Assembly: GCF_943193215.1 (NCBI RefSeq)
Contig: NZ_CALPDH010000005.1
Coordinates: forward strand, 150,489-214,488
Length of the DNA stretch: 64,000 bases
From: Acetatifactor aquisgranensis
Lineage (GTDB): Bacteria > Bacillota > Clostridia > Lachnospirales > Lachnospiraceae
Direction: 5' to 3'
Below are positions 1 through 7,527 of this stretch, piece after piece. The position numbers and the translations under genes are program-made. Positions within the stretch are counted from its first letter, which is position 1. Each line of letters opens with the position of its first letter. The notes under the pieces were generated by a model, which saw only the letters and a program-made list of their open reading frames with translations, did no database searches and was not told the origin of the DNA.

Positions 1-447
1 ATTGTCTGCCGCACGTTCTTCATGACCTCGATTCCCATGGAAATCCAGGAGGCGGCCATCATAGACGGGTGCGACGACTTCCAGATTTTCAACAAGATTG
101 TCTTCCCGCTTTCCAAGGCCATCACCGTGGTCATGGCGCTGTATTACGGTGTGGGACGCTGGAATTCCTACTTCACGGAGATGATCTACCTGAAAGACAG
201 AGGCAAATATCCCCTGCAGCTGTTCCTGCGGGAGATTCTGACCAAGAGCACTTTCGCCCAGACGGCCATGGCAGAGGGCAAGACATTCTCGGTGGAGGAG
301 ATGATGGCCCTGATCAAGCAGGCGGACACGGCGAACATGCTGAAGTATGGCATTATCGTGATTTCCACGGCACCCATGCTGCTGATATACCCGTTCCTGC
401 AGAAGTATTTCGAGAAAGGCGTCATGATTGGTTCCGTCAAGGGTTGA
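1..447 (+). CDS. Carbohydrate ABC transporter permease, LplC/MalG type (5' end outside window)
   Basis: The reading frame is open from the first base, so this is the C-terminal part of a longer gene. The visible residues contain the EAA loop (EIQEAAIIDGCDDFQIF, then P-L) by which sugar permeases contact their ATPase, followed by two hydrophobic segments and an LQKYFEKGVMIGSVKG end typical of the LplC/YtcP subgroup of CUT1 permeases. The solute-binding lipoprotein follows 139 bp downstream, the usual order permease-permease-binding protein. No ATPase gene is visible here; this subgroup often uses a shared ATPase encoded elsewhere. Substrate cannot be read from the permease; the rhamnosidase next door suggests a rhamnose-containing oligosaccharide (inference). 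Confidence 0.9.
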   Translation: MVCRTFFMTSIPMEIQEAAIIDGCDDFQIFNKIVFPLSKAITVVMALYYGVGRWNSYFTEMIYLKDRGKYPLQLFLREILTKSTFAQTAMAEGKTFSVEEMMALIKQADTANMLKYGIIVISTAPMLLIYPFLQKYFEKGVMIGSVKG

Positions 448-586
448 GGGCCAGTCAGGAGACACATGCGACACAAGGATAATTGCATATCGATGGAATC
501 AATGGATTCCGCAGTGAAATGCGTCGGGGAGGAAAGGCATTCCGGGATATGTATATTATAAATATTATACTAGGGAGGTATAAAGA

Positions 587-2359
587 ATGAGAAAATGTTC
601 TAAAAAGCTGCTTGCGATTCTGATGGCAGCGGCAATGACCTGCGGCCTGGCAGCATGCGGCGGCAGTGACGGTGGCAAAGAGTCTTCCAGCGCTCCCGCG
701 GAGGAAAGCAAAGCGGAAGAGAGCAGCGATGCGGGAGAAGAAAGCGACAGCGGCGCTGAAGGGGAAAGCGGCGAAGAGAGCGGCGGAAGCGACAGCAGCG
801 CGGCTTCGGCATATGGCCGCATCTCCGAGGAGGAGATTACGTTAAAGCTGGTAGGCCCTCAGCCTTCCGGATTGGAGGACTGGAAGAACCTGGCTGTAGT
901 CGAAGAGTATGCCAGCCGTCTGGGCATCCGCCTGGATTGTGAGTTTTATCAGACCGATTGGGCGACACAGCGTACCCTGGTCATCGCGGACGACAGAGTG
1001 CCGGATTTGATTTGGGATGTGGGCGGTATCGGCGATGTGAACAAGTGGGGAGCAGATGGATATTTCCTGAACCTGAAAGACTATATCGACCTGATGCCCA
1101 ACATGCAGAAGACTTTTGAGGAGTTTCCGGATCTGGAAGCGTTCGTCACCGCATCGGACGGCAGCATCTATGGACTGGCCGGTGTCAGAGTCGACCTGAC
1201 AGACCGTCTGTCCAGGACCTATATCAACAGGAACTGGCTGGAGAATCTAAACCTGCAGGTCCCCGCCACTCTCGATGAACTGTACGATATGCTGAAGGCT
1301 TTCAAGGAACAGGATGCTAACGGCAACGGCGACCCGAATGACGAGGTTCCCATGCTCTATGGAGCGGGCTATGAGGCGGTGGAGAACGCAATCATGAACG
1401 GCTTCGGCATCAATATGGGCGGCGTGGGAAGCCCTGGTCTGCTTTGGGAGGCGGACGACAACGGTAAGGTATATCTGGTCAATACCTCGGATACATACAA
1501 GGAGTACCTGAGATACATGAATAAGCTGTTCTCAGAGGGGCTGATAGAGCAGGAGGCTTACACCCTCACTTCCGATGAGGTCACCAACAAAGCGCAGGCA
1601 GATGCATACGGCATGATGGGCTGCGGTTCCGCTCCTTTCGTCATGGCCAATAAGGGCATCGAGTATGATGCCAACTGGGTCGGCGTAGCCGGTCTGACCT
1701 CCGAGTTCCACAGCGAGAAGACAGCTCCTATGTCCAGCGCGGTGGAAAACGGCATCAAGATTGCAATAGGTGCAGATACCGAGTATCCGGAAGAGGCAGT
1801 GAAGTTCCTGGATTACTTCTATACCGAGGAAGGAAAGCTGGCTTCCAACAGGGGATATGAAGGCGTGACATTCGATTTCGTACATGACGAAGACCTGGAC
1901 TTTGAGAATCCTCAGATGCGTTGCCCGGAGGGGTATGCTTCCGACGAGGAGTTCCGCTATAAGGGAGCAGTGTTCAATGGCACATTCAACCTGTATGAAG
2001 TGACGGCCGTAAGGGGCGCTCTGTTCGACGTTCCTGTGGATACTCTGCTGAAGGACAGCGTCATCGAGACCTACGGATGGGCAGCTTTGACAGCCTATGC
2101 GAACCGTCAGGATGGCATCGAATTCATCGATATGTATCCGCGCATCGCTTATACCACCGAGGAAGCGGACGCAAGGCTGACCTTGTACAACGATATAAAC
2201 AACTACCTGAGCACCACCAAGGCACAGTTCTTCACCGGCGAATTGGATGTAGATGCCGACTGGGACAATTATGTCAGCACAGTGGAGCAGATGAGGCTGG
2301 CTGACCTGATGGCAATCGAGCAGGGCGCATATGACAGATATCTGTCTGTGGTTCAGTAA
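587..2359 (+). CDS. Extracellular solute-binding lipoprotein (LplA-like) of a sugar ABC transporter
   Basis: A 590-residue secreted binding protein. Residues 1-23 form a signal peptide ending in lipobox LAAC with Cys24 as lipidation site; residues 27-72 are a Ser/Glu/Gly-rich spacer tethering the domain to the membrane. The rest has the family 1 solute-binding fold, including YDMLKAFKEQDANGNGDPND, a stretch typical of LplA/YtcQ proteins. The start is the ATG preceded by GGGAGG. It should capture an oligosaccharide and deliver it to the permease encoded upstream. A hairpin terminator-like element follows the stop, separating it partly from the rhamnosidase gene. Ligand unknown. Confidence 0.92.
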   Translation: MRKCSKKLLAILMAAAMTCGLAACGGSDGGKESSSAPAEESKAEESSDAGEESDSGAEGESGEESGGSDSSAASAYGRISEEEITLKLVGPQPSGLEDWKNLAVVEEYASRLGIRLDCEFYQTDWATQRTLVIADDRVPDLIWDVGGIGDVNKWGADGYFLNLKDYIDLMPNMQKTFEEFPDLEAFVTASDGSIYGLAGVRVDLTDRLSRTYINRNWLENLNLQVPATLDELYDMLKAFKEQDANGNGDPNDEVPMLYGAGYEAVENAIMNGFGINMGGVGSPGLLWEADDNGKVYLVNTSDTYKEYLRYMNKLFSEGLIEQEAYTLTSDEVTNKAQADAYGMMGCGSAPFVMANKGIEYDANWVGVAGLTSEFHSEKTAPMSSAVENGIKIAIGADTEYPEEAVKFLDYFYTEEGKLASNRGYEGVTFDFVHDEDLDFENPQMRCPEGYASDEEFRYKGAVFNGTFNLYEVTAVRGALFDVPVDTLLKDSVIETYGWAALTAYANRQDGIEFIDMYPRIAYTTEEADARLTLYNDINNYLSTTKAQFFTGELDVDADWDNYVSTVEQMRLADLMAIEQGAYDRYLSVVQ

Positions 2360-2393
2360 GGATTGTAAAGTTCTATAGATTTTGAGAATGGAT

Positions 2394-2477
2394 ACCGCAT
2401 AGGGGAATCGCCATACAGGGCTGACTGTTCGTATGAAGCTTCTGTGTTCTGCGGAGGCTTCCCCTGTGCGGTTTTTC
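2394..2477 (+). terminator. Probable terminator after the binding-protein gene
   Basis: ACCGCATAGGGG at 2394-2405 pairs over 12 bp (one G-T wobble) with CCCCTGTGCGGT at 2461-2472, followed by a TTTTT run. The loop is long (55 nt), so it may act as a partial terminator that reduces readthrough into the rhamnosidase gene. Confidence 0.55.
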
Positions 2478-2573
2478 TGTCTTTCATTTTAGTAAAAAGA
2501 ATGGACAAATCCATCCGGTTGGTGTAATCTGGTGAAAAGAGGATAAGGCAGTAAGACAATAAATGGAAAGGAA

Positions 2574-4907
2574 ATGTGGAAGATGGTGTTTTCAAAGAAG
2601 TTCGTCAGCGAATGCAGGGAGCATTCCACCTACCTGAAGCATGTGGCGGCCCCGCTCTTTCGGAAGAGCTTTGCGCTGTCCGCCGCCGAAGCGGAAGGGG
2701 AGGTCGTGATCTGCGGATTGGGATTCTACGATTTGTTCGTAAACGGCAGGAAGATTACGAAAGGGTTCCTGGCCCCCTATATCTCCAACACGGATCATAT
2801 CACCTACTATGACCGGTACGACATCGCAACCTGGCTGCGCCAGGGCGAGAATGTCATTGCCGTCATGCTGGGGGACGGGTTCCAGAACGGCAAGACGAAA
2901 GTATGGGACTTCATGGACAATGTGTTCAATTCCGCGCCGAAGCTTGCGCTGAGCGTGGCCCTTAAGGACGGAGAGGAAGAACTGGCCTTTGACGCGGAGG
3001 ATTTCAGGTGCAGGAAAGGCCCTGTCCTGTTCAACGATTTAAGGTCAGGGGTATTTTATGACAGGCGGCAGGAGCCGGCAGGATGGACAGAGCCCGGATT
3101 TGCGGAGGATGGGACATGGCATGATCCGATACCCGCGGAGAGGCCCCGGGGAAAGGCCAGACTCTGCCAGGCAGACCCTGTGGCGATCACAAAGGAATTG
3201 GAGCCGGTGAAAATCTGTCCGGGAAAGATGGTGCCCTACGCTCCCAGGCCGGATGTCCGTGAGGGCCTGCTCGGTCAGGAGACTCCTGAGAAAGCGCCGG
3301 TCAGGACGGGCGGCTACATCTATGACTTCGGGGAGAACAATGCCGGCATTTTCCGGCTGAAGATTAAGGGGAAGCCCGGCCAGCGCATCGACATCCAATG
3401 CAGCGAGGAGCTGATGGACGGCGCGGTGGATTATAACAATATCAATTTTTATCCGGACGGTTATGCCCAGAGGGATATCTATGTGGTGGGAAGTGAAGAG
3501 GAAGAGGTTTTCGAGCCCATGTTCACCTATCACGGGTTCCGCTATCTGTATGTGTCCGGCATCACCCCGGAGCAGGCCACAGAGGGGCTTCTGACCTATC
3601 TGGTCATGAGTTCCAATCTGGAACAGCGTGGTTCTTTTGGCTGCTCGGATGAGACGGCCAACCGTATTTTCGAGATGTGCAGGCGCAGCGATTTGTCCAA
3701 TTTCTACTATTTCCCCACGGACTGCCCTCATCGGGAAAAGAACGGATGGACAGGGGATGCCGCAGCCTCCGCGGAGCATATCATGATGAACCTGGGGGCG
3801 GAGGAGAGCTACAGGGAGTGGCTTCGCAATATCCGCCTTGCCATGGCTGAGGACGGAATGCTTCCGGGAATCGTGCCCACGGATACCTGGGGCTACGAAT
3901 GGGGGAACGGGCCTGCCTGGGATCTTGCTTTATTTGAAATTCCCTACCGTATTTATCAATATAGAGGAGACGTGGAAATTATACGGGAAAATGCCCACGC
4001 CATGCTGCGTTATCTGGAGTATGCAGGCAGGCGGAGGGACGAGAAGGGCATCATTGCCATCGGACTGGGAGACTGGGTTCCGGTGGACCGGGGCAGCAGT
4101 GACTACGAGGTGCCTCTCGGCTTCACGGACAGCGTCATGGTATACGATATGTGCTGTCTGGGGCGGGAGATGTTCCGGGCCGTGGGATTGTCCATCCACG
4201 CGGCGTTTGCGGAGCAGCTGGGCAGGGAAATCAGGGAAGCTGTCCGCAAACAGTACATCGATTTCGGCACAATGATGGTAAAGAGTTCCTGCCAGAGCGG
4301 CCAGGCCATGGGGATTTACTATAATATCTTTGACAGCGGCGAGAAACCGGAGGCGTTCCGCAGGCTGATGGAGCTGGTGCGCAGGGACGGCGAAAAAGCC
4401 ACATGCGGTTTCCTGGGGATGCGGGTTCTGTTCCATGTGCTCTCCGCCTTTGGAGAGTCAGAGCTGGCCTACCGGATGATCACAAGTAAGGAATATCCCT
4501 CTTATGGATATTTTGCGGAGCGGGGGGACACGACGATACCGGAGCATTTCCTGCCGGATGAGACAAGGCATAAGATTTCCCAGAACCATCACTTCCTTGC
4601 AGATGTGTCCCAGTGGTACATGCGTTATCCCGGAGGAATCAATGTGGTGAACAGCAGGAAAGTGTCCGTCCGGCCGAAATTCATCCAAAGTCTCTCTCAC
4701 GTAAGAGCAAGCCACATCCTGCCGGACGGCGAGATGGCAGTGTCCTGGAGAAGAGAGGGGGAGAAGATTTTCCTGGAAGTCTCCTGCCCTGACAATGTGG
4801 CCTGTGAAATCGTGCTGGACAACGGATACCTGTTTGAGGAAAGGCGCTTGAACTGTCTGGAACAGGGGACAGGGCGTTATTGGATTGTCCCGGTTACGGT
4901 CGGATAA
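2574..4907 (+). CDS. Alpha-L-rhamnosidase, glycoside hydrolase family 78
   Basis: A 777-residue intracellular enzyme (no signal peptide) predicted to remove terminal alpha-L-rhamnose with inversion. The N-terminal beta domain (about 20-160) has the family's YDLFVNGRKI and PYISNTDHITYYDRYD stretches. A second beta domain near 250-330 carries YDFGENNAGIFRLK, and the alpha/alpha barrel starts near 340. The GH78 signature DCPHREKNGWTGDA begins at Asp383, and EWGNGPAWD follows near 442; these hold the acidic residues expected for catalysis. The ATG has GAAAGGA seven bases upstream. Following a sugar transporter without secretion signal, it likely acts on imported oligosaccharides. Family assignment is strong; exact substrate is inferred. 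Confidence 0.93.
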   Translation: MWKMVFSKKFVSECREHSTYLKHVAAPLFRKSFALSAAEAEGEVVICGLGFYDLFVNGRKITKGFLAPYISNTDHITYYDRYDIATWLRQGENVIAVMLGDGFQNGKTKVWDFMDNVFNSAPKLALSVALKDGEEELAFDAEDFRCRKGPVLFNDLRSGVFYDRRQEPAGWTEPGFAEDGTWHDPIPAERPRGKARLCQADPVAITKELEPVKICPGKMVPYAPRPDVREGLLGQETPEKAPVRTGGYIYDFGENNAGIFRLKIKGKPGQRIDIQCSEELMDGAVDYNNINFYPDGYAQRDIYVVGSEEEEVFEPMFTYHGFRYLYVSGITPEQATEGLLTYLVMSSNLEQRGSFGCSDETANRIFEMCRRSDLSNFYYFPTDCPHREKNGWTGDAAASAEHIMMNLGAEESYREWLRNIRLAMAEDGMLPGIVPTDTWGYEWGNGPAWDLALFEIPYRIYQYRGDVEIIRENAHAMLRYLEYAGRRRDEKGIIAIGLGDWVPVDRGSSDYEVPLGFTDSVMVYDMCCLGREMFRAVGLSIHAAFAEQLGREIREAVRKQYIDFGTMMVKSSCQSGQAMGIYYNIFDSGEKPEAFRRLMELVRRDGEKATCGFLGMRVLFHVLSAFGESELAYRMITSKEYPSYGYFAERGDTTIPEHFLPDETRHKISQNHHFLADVSQWYMRYPGGINVVNSRKVSVRPKFIQSLSHVRASHILPDGEMAVSWRREGEKIFLEVSCPDNVACEIVLDNGYLFEERRLNCLEQGTGRYWIVPVTVG

Positions 4908-4932
4908 TTTTCCTTACAAAGAATATTTTAAA

Positions 4933-4954
4933 GGGGCTGTCTTGGGACAGCCCC
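4933..4954 (-). terminator. Terminator for the LRR gene, possibly bidirectional
   Basis: GGGGCTGTC at 4933-4941 and GACAGCCCC at 4946-4954 form a perfect 9-bp stem with a TTGG loop. Read on the minus strand the stem is followed by TTTAAAATATT, fitting termination of the leftward LRR gene. The plus-strand side is less T-rich. Confidence 0.75.
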
Positions 4955-4961
4955 TGATTGC

Positions 4962-7001
4962 TTAGTATTCAGTTGTGTACACCGTGATGCCGCTGCTTTC
5001 CGGCAGGGTTTCCAGAATGGTGTTCTGTCCGCACCATACAGCCTGGAAATCGCTCAGAGATTCCAGGGGTTTTAAGCTGGTGACATTGTTGTCCGTGATG
5101 TCCAGGTACTGGAGTTTCGGCAGTTTCGCCACGAACTCGATGCTGTCGATTTCCGTGGATTCTATGTACAGCTCTGTCAGATTCGGGAAACAGTCGAACA
5201 TATCATAGTGATCCGACAGCTTTACCTTGTCCCCATTGTTGTAGGTGGGATCGTAAAGGATGGAGATATCGTTCAGGGACAGGACTTCCAGCGTCTCGTT
5301 GGAAGGGAGGCTGGCAAAGTCCATGCCCACCTGGCAGTCGTCCAGATACAGATAGCGCAAAGTGGGGATGCCGAATATCTCCTCGATGTTTCCGAAGACA
5401 GATGTATCTTCCAAATCCAGCATCATCAGATTCGGCAGATGGGTCAGCGGCTCCAGGGAGCTGGTATAGGAGGAGAAATCATTGATGTAAAGGCTCTGGA
5501 TTTCCTGCAGGGAGGCAATTACGTCCAGGGAATCCCCGCTGCAGTCCTCCAGGGAGAGATAGGTCAGGTTCACCGCATCCTTGATGGGAGCCACATCCCG
5601 CGCGCCTTTCAGGGACAGGTACTGGAGGTTCGTCAGGTTTTCAAAGGAGGGCATGATGCCGTTATAGTTCCCGCTCATCTCCAGGGCCAGTTTGTTCAGG
5701 AGCGTCAGATTGCCGATGACGGAATAGTCGGTGATGGAATAGGAGCCGTCCAGATACAGGTACAGATACTCTAACTGGGGGCATTCCGCCAGCGCGTCAA
5801 CGTTGGATACCTGGGTGCTCTCTATGCTCAGGCTGTTCAGGGCAGGCATGTTTTTGATGAAATCAATGCTTTTCAGCTGATCGGACTCGATTGTCAGCTC
5901 CTCCAGATTGATCATGGACATCAGCGGGGAGAAGTCCGTCAGCCGGTCGCAGCCTGAGAGATTCAGGCCAAGCAGGTCAGGGGACTGGGTAAGGGCGGAG
6001 ATATCCGTCAATCCCGCATAGTCCACTTTTAAGTACATGAGGTTGGGGAAATCCTCCAGGCCGTTTAGACTTGAGGCCAGGAAAGTGTCCGCCACGCCCA
6101 AATCCGTGATATATTCCGGATAAGGAACAATGTCGGCTATCTCATCGAGACTGTTCTCCGAATAAAGGCCGTAAAGGTTCTCCAGCCCTTTCAGATCGCC
6201 CTTTTCAAAGGAAGCATCGATGGAGACCCACTCCAGTCCGGTAAAGCAGGACAGGTCGGAAAGTTCCATTCCCTCGTCGGATTCATAGGAGGCTGACAGG
6301 GTATCGCCGTACCCCAGCTGATAGGTGATGCTCTTCTCATCCCGGTCGATCTGGATGGCAGTGAGGTTGGCGAACTCCTCGTCCGTGATGGTGTCGCAGG
6401 GCTTATCCCAGATATATTCGGCCACAGAACAGAAAAAGTCTGACTGGGGCAGTCTGTAATAGGAGCTGACATCTCCCCGGGTGGTCTGGCCGGACTCTTC
6501 CGATGCCTGGTCGGAGGCTTTCCGGGGCTGGCTGGAAGAAGCGCTTGCAACGCTTTCCGCAGATTCCCTCTCGGGGAGCATATGTGTGAGAGCGCCGGAT
6601 TTTGCCAGTACGATGACCGCGAACAGTATCAGGCAGATGACGCCGGTAACGATGGATACCACGATTGCCACGGTGGGATTGTGCTCGGCAGGCTGCTTGG
6701 GGGCGGAGGAAACGGAGGGGCCGTTCCGCCAGGAAGTACTGGTCTGTCCCATGGTGCCGGTCTGCCTTGTGGGGGCGGACCGGGAGGTCGTCTGGTACTG
6801 GCTGCCTGTACTGCCCGCTGTGCCGGTGCTGCTTTGAGGGTATGGGCTGCCTCCTGTGGAGGTCTGCTGCGCCGCTCCCGAGAAACTGTCCTGTCCCTCG
6901 CTGCCTCTGATATAGTAGCCGCATTCCTTGCAGGTCATCCTGCCGTTTATCATTTTCAGTTTTGTGCCGCACATCGGGCACTTTGTCACTTCGTTTGCCA
7001 T
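4962..7001 (-). CDS. Membrane protein with zinc ribbon, one TM segment and leucine-rich repeats
   Basis: The protein begins with a zinc ribbon (Cys8, Cys11, Cys24, Cys27), continues with a Ser/Thr/Gln/Gly-rich linker, one hydrophobic helix at about 110-133, a second low-complexity linker, and from about residue 200 a long run of leucine-rich repeats such as NLEELTIESDQLKSIDFI. The topology suggests a cytoplasmic ribbon and an outer-surface LRR domain, though the repeats could bind either peptide or carbohydrate. The ATG at 7001 is preferred over the one at 7013 because GAGG lies six bases before it. It is the third gene of a leftward set with the GH28-like and fRMsr genes (gaps of 13 and 39 bp). 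Function unknown. Confidence 0.85.
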   Translation of the reverse strand: MANEVTKCPMCGTKLKMINGRMTCKECGYYIRGSEGQDSFSGAAQQTSTGGSPYPQSSTGTAGSTGSQYQTTSRSAPTRQTGTMGQTSTSWRNGPSVSSAPKQPAEHNPTVAIVVSIVTGVICLILFAVIVLAKSGALTHMLPERESAESVASASSSQPRKASDQASEESGQTTRGDVSSYYRLPQSDFFCSVAEYIWDKPCDTITDEEFANLTAIQIDRDEKSITYQLGYGDTLSASYESDEGMELSDLSCFTGLEWVSIDASFEKGDLKGLENLYGLYSENSLDEIADIVPYPEYITDLGVADTFLASSLNGLEDFPNLMYLKVDYAGLTDISALTQSPDLLGLNLSGCDRLTDFSPLMSMINLEELTIESDQLKSIDFIKNMPALNSLSIESTQVSNVDALAECPQLEYLYLYLDGSYSITDYSVIGNLTLLNKLALEMSGNYNGIMPSFENLTNLQYLSLKGARDVAPIKDAVNLTYLSLEDCSGDSLDVIASLQEIQSLYINDFSSYTSSLEPLTHLPNLMMLDLEDTSVFGNIEEIFGIPTLRYLYLDDCQVGMDFASLPSNETLEVLSLNDISILYDPTYNNGDKVKLSDHYDMFDCFPNLTELYIESTEIDSIEFVAKLPKLQYLDITDNNVTSLKPLESLSDFQAVWCGQNTILETLPESSGITVYTTEY

Positions 7002-7040
7002 ATGAAACCTCATTTCTGTGTTGTGATGTATCAGGCTTTC

Positions 7041-7514
7041 TTATATCTGCCAGTCACAGGCTTTTTCCAGAACAGCGCAGAAGCGCTCCAGCCCTTCTCT
7101 GTCAGCCTGTGTAAATCGTTCATACAGGGGGCTGTCGATATCCAGCACAGCCGTCAGCTTTCCGGCGTGGTGGATGGGGATGACGATTTCCGAATTGGAG
7201 GCGCCGTCGCAGGCGATATGCCCCGCGAAAGCGTGCACGTTAGGGACTACAAGCGTAGTTCCGTCTGCCGCCGCGCTGCCGCAGACGCCTTTTCCGAAGT
7301 CGATGCGGATGCAGGCAGGCTTGCCCTGGAAAGGCCCCAGGACCAGCTGGCCCTCCCGCACCAGGTAAAAGCCCGCCCAGTTGATATCCTTTAAGCTCAT
7401 GTACAGCAGGGCGGAGGCATTGGCCAGATTGGCGATGGTGTCCCGCTCGGATGCTTGTATGGATGCCAGCTGTTCCAGAAGCAGGGAAAAATCGGTCTGG
7501 TATACTGTATTCAT
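7041..7514 (-). CDS. msrC: Free methionine-(R)-sulfoxide reductase (GAF domain)
   Basis: A 157-residue single GAF domain matching fRMsr enzymes (YebR/MsrC), which reduce free L-methionine-R-sulfoxide to methionine. The three redox cysteines are present as Cys68, Cys78 and Cys102; their spacings of 10 and 24 residues equal those of Cys84, Cys94 and Cys118 of the E. coli enzyme. Diagnostic stretches are NWAGFYLVREGQLVLGPFQG and GHIACDGASNSEIVIP. The start at 7514 follows GAGGAGGAAGCGATC; an upstream GTG in frame would overlap the previous gene. It lies 13 bp after the GH28-like gene, an odd partner for pectin breakdown, so co-transcription may be incidental. The symbol follows the enzyme type. 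Confidence 0.92.
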   Translation of the reverse strand: MNTVYQTDFSLLLEQLASIQASERDTIANLANASALLYMSLKDINWAGFYLVREGQLVLGPFQGKPACIRIDFGKGVCGSAAADGTTLVVPNVHAFAGHIACDGASNSEIVIPIHHAGKLTAVLDIDSPLYERFTQADREGLERFCAVLEKACDWQI

Positions 7515-7527
7515 GATCGCTTCCTCC

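Noticed and set aside
495..510. GGAATC-AATG-GATTCC palindrome upstream of the binding-protein gene
   Set aside because: Short, single occurrence, and no promoter elements close enough to call an operator.
3045..3779. 244-codon minus-strand ORF opposite the rhamnosidase
   Set aside because: Antisense shadow without motif or ribosome site.
5208..5774. 188-codon plus-strand ORF inside the LRR gene
   Set aside because: Antisense shadow of leucine-rich repeats; Val/Gln/Gly-rich composition and no ribosome site.
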